Positions 55,851-64,000 of a stretch of DNA of 64,000 bases are shown here, one piece after another (the stretch's first letter is position 1; the number at the start of each line of letters is the position of its first letter). Where the stretch lies: positions 868,001 to 932,000 of the forward strand of contig JAQFWX010000007.1 in NCBI GenBank assembly GCA_027605045.1. Reading direction: 5' to 3'. Both the position numbers and the translations under genes were made by a program. The DNA is from Phallus indusiatus. Its lineage: Eukaryota > Basidiomycota > Agaricomycetes > Phallales > Phallaceae. The notes under the pieces were generated by a model. That model saw only the letters and a list, made by a program, of their open reading frames with translations. It was not told the DNA's origin and did no database searches.

Positions 55851-57219
55851 CTACCCAATCACCACCAGACGCGGCACTTCATGGTAAGAGCTATCCCACG
55901 AAACAGAGCTTGTAGGTTGGTTCCTTTTCGCTGCATGGTGCAGGTTCAATATCAAACGGGTAGACTGGATGTAAACGGCACGAGCGAGCAGTGATTTAGC
56001 GAAGTCATACCCGCAACTTCCTTTAAACTTACAACAATACTGGAAAGTGCATAGGACAATCTAGATTCACTTGATCAGTAAATGGCCTATCAACACAAGT
56101 ACATTAGAACTTACAGAGAAAGTGATAGGCCTGCTATGTTTTGGCCATGCATGAGAATACCAGCAGACAAGTAAAAGACTGTAATTCATAATTTATAAAA
56201 CGAGATACGAGAGTCTTGATGGTGCTCACAAAACAGAATAAAAAATGCCCATGTGCCGTCCCTAAACAAAACGTTGTATAGCCTTGGACTCGGAAGCCCA
56301 GTTTTCCACGCTGTATATTGACGGCTGGCGAACCTGACAGCGATGAAAGTGAAGGCGACAGCTTCGAATACAACCTTGCAGAACCTTTGAGAGCACATGA
56401 CATGAGGAAAAGTTCACTTTTAGTGAGCCCATATTTACCATGCAAAGGAAAATATTCGAGGATATGTTTCGAAAATGCAACGTCCGAAATATTCAGGTAT
56501 TGGTGACGGAAGGCTGTCTTTCCCTGCCCGAAATTGGGGTAGAGCCAAACTTAAAGTCACGATTACCAAAGATTCACTCAATCCGAAACTTAAACAGAGG
56601 GCCCAAAGTATGCGTTTTGAACAACCGTAGAATGCATATACTAAAAAATTACTTCCCGTTTGATCAATTGAAGTAAAAATAGCGTACCTCTCTGTATGAG
56701 CAGCATATTTGAGCATGCTGTAACTATGGAACCACTGATAGTAATGAATTGTACTACGTCCATGCACGTATTGGTTTGTAAGTTTCCGAAGAACCCGAGG
56801 GAAGCTCCACTTCAAAATACGAATAAGTAACGCTCAAATTAATCGAAGAAAACGTACCAAAAAAGGAAAAGTGCAAGATACCGGACCACAAAAAACAAGC
56901 CCTTTACAAAAGTAAAATTGGATCTGAAAAATCCTGAGGATACGCTGATGAGGTCAGATAAGAACTACATACGGCCATATAAACTCTACCTGGCGCAACG
57001 TTCAAATTATAGCAGCTTGCATGGTAAATGAGAGACTTACTTCCTCATCAAGGGTAGAAAAAACATTCCAAATAATAAGCGTTGTGGTGGCAGCTAACAC
57101 AGTTTATTATTTATATATGGAGTCAAAGTAGATATTCTCCTACCAATAGTGAATACGACTTGTAAAAATAGCGGAATCTCTTCTACGACCTGTGACACTT
57201 GTACCGTCGAGGAATTCAT
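55851..57219 (-). CDS. DUF6533-type seven-helix membrane protein, copy M
   Basis: Predicted 298-aa multi-pass membrane protein, ten exons in phase; start ATG 57,219 (MNSSTVQVSQVVEEIPLFLQ). Signature AATTTLIIWNVFSTLDEE, VEFIWP from the 17-nt exon, then FTFVKGLFFVVRYLAL. Then VTACSNMLLIQR, VYAFYGCSK, LPSPIPEYFGRCIF, YNVLFRDGTW, and C-terminal STRLILNLHHAAKRNQ with a SWDSSYHEVPRL tail. It has the first intron like C, D, E and G but a B-like tail, so it is an intermediate or recombinant member. It is the last copy in the array and has no mirror partner in the window. One donor is GTAAAT. Confidence 0.8.
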
Positions 57220-58677
57220 TTTTTCATGCAACTGTAAGAGGCGTTAGGACAGAAATCAATAACTGGAGGGCTTTAAAAGCACATTTGCACCAGGAAGTCA
57301 TCACATGAGAATAACGCCCAGCTGTCAATAGTACTATTCATGGCTTTCAGTGGCTTCCCTGACATAATGAGATTGAACTTTCATCAGAATGAGACTGATG
57401 GAACGAAGCCCCGAAGAAGCAGGGTACCCCGGCTTATCTTGAGCACGGTGACCAATGTTCGATATCTTCCCATGTTATTTTAATCAAGTAAATAGATGGA
57501 GATCAGGCTGATCAGGCATCATCTATGTCAACATGGTGACCAAAAAAAACCCATCTGTTAAAGATAAGATGAAGGTGAATAGAAATTGTGATGAAAATCT
57601 TCAAGTCTCAGGGGCAAACGTCAGTCTAAACGCTGAGGACTCTCCTGACACCGGTTGAAAGTTTACCTCAGTGGTACTTCACCATCGAATATTGCCTGAG
57701 CTCCATCAATAAAACAACGCCACCTCGCCATTTTTGTACGCGCTCGGGCGTATTCGTGTTATGTATCCCCCTGATCAACAATTGTCGCCAGACTCGAGAT
57801 TAAATGAGTACCTTGCTTCCTTCATTTGTTGGACTGCATCGAAGGTTCGTTATGCATAGCCTCTTGATTTGTTTGTTTGTTCATATTGATTTGTTCTGCT
57901 GTCACAACTTGAACGACCTTACATAGAACTTTGCATGGATTGATTTTGGCCAAATTTTGGCACTGCAGGTTGGAAAAGCGTCAAATTGTGACATACAGTG
58001 ACATGCATGTGACTAATCATCACGTGATACCTATCTTTTCATTGTTCCCCGGAGTTTCAAACTCTCGGCACCGAGTTTGGTTTCGGCAGGCGCGTGGGGT
58101 GCGCGTGCCGCGCCGTCCCCGAAGTGTCTTTGTGTCCAGTGTCCACACACATCCTCCCCGCCAGAAAAAAGCGAACAACACCGCCCTTGTTGTTTGGATT
58201 TAATTTTGGGCTTGTCTCCCTGCCTTTCTTCTTTTCCTGTCTTGTTATTTTGTTTCTCTTTTTGTCTTTTCCCTCCTTGCGATTTCCGATTAATTCGATC
58301 AAAGCTTTTGGTTTTTGATCTGGAGCTATATACATTGCTTCATTTGGGATTCAGGTTAGTTGTGTCTCGCTTCTGGCTTTTTGTTCTTGTCTCTGGGCTA
58401 TTTGAGGACCATTGCGTCTCTGTTTTGTCCATTCTTAAGTGGTCAAGTTTGAATTGCATTTCTTCTCCTCCCCCCATCTCTTGTTCACCAACTTCTTGTC
58501 TACCAACTTCTTGTTTTACAAATTTCCACATAAACACGACGCTGAACTTACAAAATTTTAAGATACAGAGAAACATAACTTTCTTTTCGCGATCTTCTGT
58601 TCAACACACTCGTACAATCACCCTTCCCTTCTTCAACAACATTTTTCTTACCATACAACCTCTAACCGACAAAAACT
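57220..58677. other. Intergenic; 5' leader of the acidic protein gene
   Basis: No gene to about 58 kb. 58.2-58.67 kb is rich in CTT/TTC and lacks long frames, a typical basidiomycete promoter and 5' leader; it may contain a leader intron. A 262-codon frame overlapping the start (58,077-58,865) reads the following gene in another phase and is not supported. Confidence 0.5.
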
Positions 58678-60066
58678 ATGCTCGATTCATCTCCTATTCG
58701 AGGTCCCACTTCTCTCCCAGAAGCAACGCAAGCTCCGCCACCCAAGAAGCTCAAACGCAGTGCATCTGTAGCATCGCTTCCCAGTCCTCCGCCAACTGTT
58801 CAACCTCCAAGGAAGAGAGCTGGCAGAATCGGATTAAAGCCAAGGAAGAATGCTTACGCAGGTGACAGCGATGCAGAAGATGGTGGCGACGACGACGAAG
58901 ACGATTTTCTTTCCGCTGGGGTTGAAGGAGAAGGAGACAAGTCTGGCGTTCTTGGGCGGATGATTCTGTTTCCTTCCGCCTCTTCGTTGGAACTTCCGAA
59001 AGAGCGTCAGGTGTTTGTGAGTGCAGTTGATGGTAACGGCGACGGCGGCGACGAAGACGATCCGTTTGTTGTTCGAGGTCTCACCACGACGAAGCCGTCC
59101 TATGGTTTGCGTTCAGGATCCCCTATTCGCCGCTCTCTTTCGCCCGTTCGTCGTTCTCCCCGTCTTCAAGCCGCCGCCAACATTGCACCGGTGCCCGTAA
59201 CACCTGTGAAGGCCAGATCTCAACGCTCGTCCTTACGTTCCCCCACTCGCCAGTCCACCCGTGCCAGCGCCAAAAAAAACAAGGACGAGGACAAAGGCAT
59301 ATGCAAGCCACTCGAACTTCCTGTCATTGACGATGTGGACGATAACCCGTTCTTTGTGAAAACGCCGAAGAACAAGAAGTCGGCGTCCAAAGGCAGGGCA
59401 AAGGTTTTCAAGGATGCTAACGCCGATAATAAGGAGCAAGCCGACAAGCTGGAGAAGACTGAAAAGCCGACAGTTGTTTATGTCTTGTGAGTATCTATCT
59501 TTTTGACTGGTTTAACTGTTGTTAAACGTTTGTGTCTTTTTAGCAAAGGCGTCAAGACCCATCTTCCCAACCCCTATTACAACCTCTCTCCTTCGGCGTA
59601 TGAAAGAGCGAAATTGCCTTTAGATCATCCAGACTACGAACCACTACCTGCAGGGCCTTCTAAGTTGGACTTCAAGCCAATGAAGCGCGGCAAAAAGATT
59701 CCTAATGGTGCTATGGATGGTGGATCCGGTCATACTGCTGTTACCGATGACGACGAAGAAGAGGAGGAAGATGAAGAGGCCGATGGCGAGGCGAAAGGCG
59801 AGTTTGACGAAGATGATCATCCCTCGAGTAATTACGACTCCTCTCCCCGGCCACCCGAGCCACGTACGCCTGAGAATAAACCCCGCGTCAAGTACTCCGG
59901 CTTCAAATCCGTGAGCGGAAAACCGGTTTTGGATAGTGGACCTGAGGGTGTGCGCGGTTCCGTTATGGATCCTGATGAGGTTGGGAGAATGGCGGTCGGT
60001 CCAGCTCGAGACGGAGGAGGAGGTCTTGACTGGCATAGAGAGCAGAGTAAGGGAAGCGATATCTGA
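58678..60066 (+). CDS. Acidic, Ser-Pro-rich protein, probably nuclear; unknown function
   Basis: Two exons in phase (58678-59486 and 59544-60066), 443 aa, ATG at 58,678. Features in order: basic KKLKRSASVASLPSPPP and PPRKRAGRIGLKPRK (likely nuclear localisation), an acidic run DAEDGGDDDEDD (about 62-75), a Ser-Pro cluster SPIRRSLSPVRRSPR (about 147-162), more basic patches, then the segment VVYVFKGVKTHLPNPYYNL spanning the splice junction. After that come a second long acidic run (DDDEEEEEDEEADGE) and a glycine-rich end. The Ser/Thr-Pro sites look like proline-directed kinase sites. The best folded segment is around the junction. I do not recognise a family, and most of the chain looks disordered. 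Confidence 0.75.
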
Positions 60067-61376
60067 AAAAGACGCGTTTTTCTTTCATCTCTTTGGGGTA
60101 CCGTTGTCGTTTCATTATTCCTTTTTTCATCATTATCTTCTCGTTTATATTCCTCTCTCTCTCGTTCTTCGACATTGCTTTGGCACGGGCGAGACAAGAC
60201 AAGGGACGGCTACAGTCATCGCGGCGACACTGGCGACATCACAACACCCGCACACACAGTACACTGGTACATATTTACTCGACACACTCCTATAATTTCA
60301 TTTCTCCGACACCTTCATGTGATATACCGACTCCTGCAGGTGTCCAGTCGCGTTTTCATAGTAACTTCAAAAACTACCGAATCAAACACTCCTTTACCCA
60401 CATGTTTCCTTTTCTTTTTTCTTTCTGACTTTCCCTTCATCTTTTTCATTGTCCAGATTTATTTTGTCATGTATATTTCTCTCTCTTCTTTTTTTATTAT
60501 CGTTCTAGTGCATTCTTTCCTATCTAGCATTGGACGTGCAAGATCAATCTGTGTCGCGTATGAAGGGATATTACTTCAATTCGGGAAGTTGAGGTATTCC
60601 AAGTAAAATCATGATCAGAGTTGGTTACGTATATGCTTTTTTTTGTTGTTCGTATGTTTTAAATACTGTGAATAACATGGAATATAAGTTTCTTTTTACT
60701 TCAAGCGTCTTATTTTGGATTGCTGGGGCTTTCTCGTGATAGAAAAAATAGTAGCTTGAATATATGTAGAATACAGAATCAGACATGAGAATCTAATGAA
60801 CAGTTTTACATAAACATAATGGAGCCCATCCCGACAGCCTTGGAGTGAGAGAACCAACAGGCGGGCCTCCCTCCGCGACTGGACTTCTCACTGTGCGTTG
60901 CGCGACGTTAAATGCATGTCCATAGCACTTTGTATATACATGGAAGGGTATTCTAAATTTTTTAAGTCCCTGTTAGACGGAATGGATAAAGGGAAGAGGA
61001 AAGGAAAGGTTTCAGGGAGAGAATGATAGGCTGCAAAGACAAGACGTTCAAAGGAGAGAAATGGTGATGAACACTGGGGTGAGACGGGCCCGGGTGGGAA
61101 AGAAAAATAGGAAGAAATGAAGCTGAAGCTTGAGACTGCATTGCGGTTTTACGAAAGCTTCATCCGTCGTTAAGCCCCGTCACATCATCACTATCCAAAT
61201 TAGAACAGAGCGATTTTGCGGCATCAATATTATAAAATGAAAACCGGAAACGAGAGAAATTTTCTCACACGTATTCATCCGCCTCGAGCATAACTAATCC
61301 GGAAACGTCTTCCGGATTGAGCTAAAGTGAACAAATTTAGGCATTTACAAAGATATGCTTTCTCTCCCTATTAGTA
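60067..61376. other. Intergenic; 3' region of the acidic protein gene
   Basis: 60.07-60.6 kb is T-rich and C/T-rich and probably contains the 3' UTR. Nothing recognisable from 60.6 to 61.37 kb. Confidence 0.5.
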
Positions 61377-62076
61377 TTACTCACCCACGCGCACAGCAGC
61401 TGCAAGAGCCGCCCTAAGTCGTGCTCCGTGCAGGTTTGAGGCACGGCGATCCTCTTTGACAAATACGATGTCCATCTCCCATCCTTTTCTTTCATCATTC
61501 CAAACAGTCACTCGATTCCGTTGGACAAACAAAACCGAGCTTCGTTTCGGCTTTGGTTGTTCCAATTAGCATCAATTACATAATTAGAACAAACACGAGA
61601 TGAGCTTGAACGAACTCACCCCTGAAGGCCTGACGGGTTGCCAGTGCGATTGCTTGGCAGACGGCTTCCGGAATGAAAGCAGGGATGGAAGCATGGGCGC
61701 GTTTGGCCTCTATAAGAAAAAGATGGCCTCCCGTGTTCTTAGACATCGTCTGATTGTTCAAATTCGAGCTCAGTAATTGGGCTATCATATCTAGGAGTGA
61801 GTCTGAATTTCAAGATTGGTGAGAAAATGATTAAGAAGAACCTTTGTTTTTGCCCTTGTTGGCAAACTCCACGACGGCGTAGTCTACACTTCCCGTCAAC
61901 CACACTTCATAGCTCGTTTTCGGGTTGATGACTTGTACGCCGTCTGTTCCTCCAATCTGCATTCCTGACACAATAGCCAATAAACGTTGACGAGGACCAG
62001 CGCAACTGATCTTTGGGATCACGTTTCCAAGTGAGATCACTACGTCGACGAGCCGAAAATACGTCATCCCAAGCAT
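61377..62076 (-). pseudogene. Decayed gene with a PD-(D/E)XK-like pattern
   Basis: Minus-strand exons join in phase: ATG 62,076 to about 61,842, then from about 61,790. The chain includes VQVINPKTSYEVWLTGSVDYAVVEF and then GGHLFLIEAKR, giving Asp...Glu-x-Lys, the layout of PD-(D/E)XK nuclease-like proteins that are common as uncharacterised proteins in agarics. The next exon would read FCLSNGIE then a TGA where Trp is expected, followed by LFGMMKEKDGRWTSY in the same frame. The stop suggests a pseudogene. The true 5' end may be missing. The fold assignment is inference from a short pattern. Confidence 0.45.
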
Positions 62077-63473
62077 TGTCACGTTAAGAGGTTTGCAAGT
62101 CAGGGTACTATGTGGTTTTGACCAGTACAGGCTACGACGTCACATCATCTAGGTTCGTCATGCTCGCGCACCCGAACCCACTCACTACTTCCCCACGACT
62201 GGAAGACCGAGCCTTCTTCAGTAGGGACTGGGGAAAAAATCGTCTTGCTTGTACCGTCGATGCCCTTCAAGTTGATCTCCTCTTTGTTGTTAGCGTAAAG
62301 TCAAGCTTCAGCGTTTTTTTGCTTCCCCTATATACCCATAGACAGGCCCCGCTTGTCTCTACTATGAAGAAAGTGTTTGAAGGAGATAAAGCGGTCAGGC
62401 TTTATTTGGGGACCATCATTGGTAGCCAATACGACATTTTACTTGTGAAATACTCACTTTTCCATGGTGAAGATACCCTATTTGAGGTTCATAAAACCTG
62501 TCTCAAGCCTTGGGAATACCAATAGAAATGCCGGTGGAGATTTCGTTAGTCTCATGCTCCCCACGAAAGACAAAAAGTTTCGGTTCCCTCAATACATCAG
62601 GAATCTCCATTTTGTGTTCTAGCGGAAACTAAGCAACATAATAATCGAGGAAAAAAATATCTGGTACGCACCTCGTCGACTGTATATGAATATGTGCCCA
62701 ATGGTAGTGGTTGAGGAAAAGGGTTGTGAAAACCTCGTGACAAGACGAGATTTATTTAAATACGCACATTCGCATGGGTATAAAGAGGAAAGAAGTTGGA
62801 AATATGGCGTCAGGGCGCTGCGGATGTCATAAACTTGAACCCTCCTAATGCCTGAAACCAGGTGAATATCTCGAGGTTTAAGTTTGTATCATACAAACTT
62901 CATAGAAAATTATACACGGCGCGTAAAATAGATCGGTTTCAAAGATGCATATAAAAGGCCATTACAAGGGGTGAAGGGGTTTTTCAAGCCAGTGGAGATT
63001 TGGTCCAGTCTCCTCCCCCCCCCGAAAGACGAAAGTTTGTCGGTACATCAGGGATCTCCATTTGGTGTTCTAGCGGAAACCAAGCAACATAATATTTGGG
63101 AAAAGAATATCTGGTACGCACACCGTCGACTGTATCTGAGTACTGTATGTGTAACATACACTGGTCATCATTTATTATGTAATTGAGAGTACTTGACTGC
63201 ACCGAGTTTCTTTTATCCCAATGTCCTTTGTTGTGGCTTAGTTTCGAATGCTTCAGTTTTGGTTTAATTCTTTTCCCCCTTGATTCCTAATTTTTCTCAT
63301 TGAGACCCTTTCTCAACTTCAATGTCATTTCCTTGTTCTCCCCACGTTGGAGTTTCAATTAGCCTGACTCATCTGCTTCTAAGCTTCTAAAGATGCCATC
63401 AAAGTATGCACTGAACCCCTGAGTACGTTAATTGATGAAAAATGGGAATAACGACAAAGCGCCATTGTCCAAT
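62077..63473. other. Intergenic with direct repeats
   Basis: No gene supported. 62,526-62,700 and 62,987-63,150 are direct repeats. 62,175-62,240 faintly resembles the 90-bp hairpin MITE. The 137-codon frame at 62,112-62,525 has no recognisable features. Confidence 0.5.
62526..63150 (+). repeat. Pair of diverged ~160-bp direct repeats
   Basis: Units at about 62,526-62,700 and 62,987-63,150 share CGAAAGAC, ATCTCCATTT, TGTTCTAGCGGAAAC, AAGCAACATAAT and TATCTGGTACGCAC in the same order. Roughly 290 bp of unrelated sequence separates them. Confidence 0.8.
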
Positions 63474-64000
63474 TTATATCTTCATACATGGTCGGTGAAA
63501 TAAATTATGAGGGAAACGGTGGCCCGGTCGACATCGAACAATGTTTATTTTGAACTCTTTATTCTCTATTCTTTCGGACAAAATATCATTCATAGTTTGG
63601 TTGCGAACCCAGAGCGTTTGAAAAAAATCATTTAAAGAACCCTTAAAAATAGTGTGAGATACAATAACCAAAATAACCGACATGACAGAATCCATACAGT
63701 AGTTCGCTGCGTAAGGAACGGTAATCTGACCAGAGCCTGGCGTGCACTAATGTCAAAAAAAAAAACTGAGTTAAATTATCATCATCAAAGAAAAGAAATT
63801 ACCGATGCTGGGGGTTGACCGCCTAAAGTAAGGATTCTGTAGACCATTTTAGCCAAATCGCCATCACCAGGAAATGCGGTTAACTGAAGCCAATCCACGT
63901 TATGAGTTGGATCAACGGGGGCTTTGACATCTTCAGTCTTATTCGTTATGACAAAGGCGTTGGGATCGCCTTGGTCGATTCCTGAGCGGAAATCAAACGT
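63474..64000 (-). CDS. DUF3455 family protein, C-terminal part (runs off window)
   Basis: Partial gene on the minus strand. The exon 63,803-64,000 encodes FDFRSGIDQGDPNAFVITNK, then VDPTHNVDWLQL, then GDLAKMVYRILTLGGQPPAS. After an intron, the exon from 63,746 continues CTPGSGQITVPYAANY. These are the end blocks of fungal DUF3455 proteins, which are often mislabelled malate dehydrogenase and are usually secreted; the N-terminus with any signal peptide lies beyond the window. Relatives end shortly after the NYW position. Here the frame runs on to 63,474, or a further intron starts at the GTATGG right after that point, so the 3' end is uncertain. Confidence 0.75.

Noticed and set aside
58077..58865. 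262-codon frame overlapping the start of the acidic protein gene
   Set aside because: Composition is of a C/T-rich leader read in another phase; the ATG at 58,678 with the two-exon model gives a coherent protein.
62112..62525. 137-codon plus-strand frame
   Set aside because: No motif, no splice partners, and it overlaps a patch resembling a degraded hairpin element.
1..64000. CRISPR arrays, bacterial operons, Shine-Dalgarno sites
   Set aside because: Intron-rich genes and solo LTRs show a eukaryotic genome; no regularly spaced short repeats were seen.

Overview
The window looks like nuclear DNA of a mushroom-forming basidiomycete (Agaricomycetes). Every gene I could reconstruct is cut by short (about 45-70 nt) GT-AG introns. 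The gene content also fits: a DUF6533-type seven-helix membrane protein family, an agaric-style F-box protein and a DUF3455 protein. No ribosomal RNA, tRNA or CRISPR locus was found. All gene models below were built by hand from splice sites and frame continuity, with no transcript evidence.

Layout. 1-3.5 kb: no recognisable gene. 3.54-6.36 kb (+): a 17-exon sugar transporter (MFS). 7-57 kb: a very unstable region dominated by one expanded family. I count 13 recognisable DUF6533-type loci plus loose fragments: A 8.56-9.94 (+), B 11.97-13.31 (+), C 14.95-16.33 (+), D 18.28-19.98 (+, broken by a solo LTR), E 20.65-22.01 (-), A-head fragment 32.5 (+), F 35.72-37.06 (+), C fragment 37.2, A-tail fragment 37.35-37.9, G 38.24-39.60 (-), H 39.72-40.43 (-, broken), I 43.98-45.40 (-), J 47.21-48.64 (-), K 50.05-51.39 (-, broken), L 53.29-54.66 (-), M 55.85-57.22 (-). 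Ten have an open reading frame after splicing (one of these, C, has a doubtful splice donor). The intact proteins are about 270-302 aa and share a nearly fixed 9/10-exon structure with a tiny 17-nt (or 11-nt) exon.

The family grew by visible segmental duplication. B-C-D (11.6-20.4 kb) and K-J-I (51.8-43.6 kb) are the two arms of a large diverged inverted repeat. The left arm even ends in a truncated antisense scrap of the F-box gene (42.06-43.69 kb) that borders the right arm. E and G, K and L, and B and F are direct copies. The 7.0-8.8 kb block recurs at 22.6-32.7 kb, where it was split by a transposon.

Mobile DNA. An 8,840-bp Mutator-like element (23,032-31,871) has 112-bp terminal inverted repeats and a perfect 9-bp target duplication. 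It carries a MULE transposase with a SWIM zinc finger plus two unrecognised multi-exon accessory genes. Because the arms are paralogous, several insertions can be compared with an empty site inside the same window: a 280-bp solo LTR, a 654-bp LTR-like insertion, a 90-bp hairpin MITE and a 153-bp foldback MITE. A TA-flanked Tc1/mariner-like element lies at 33.08-34.15 kb.

57-64 kb is quieter: a two-exon acidic putative nuclear protein (58.68-60.07, +), a decayed gene with a PD-(D/E)XK-like pattern (61.4-62.08, -), a pair of direct repeats, and the 3' part of a DUF3455 gene running off the right edge (-). The host-like genes (transporter, F-box, acidic protein, DUF3455) show no obvious functional link to the membrane-protein array.
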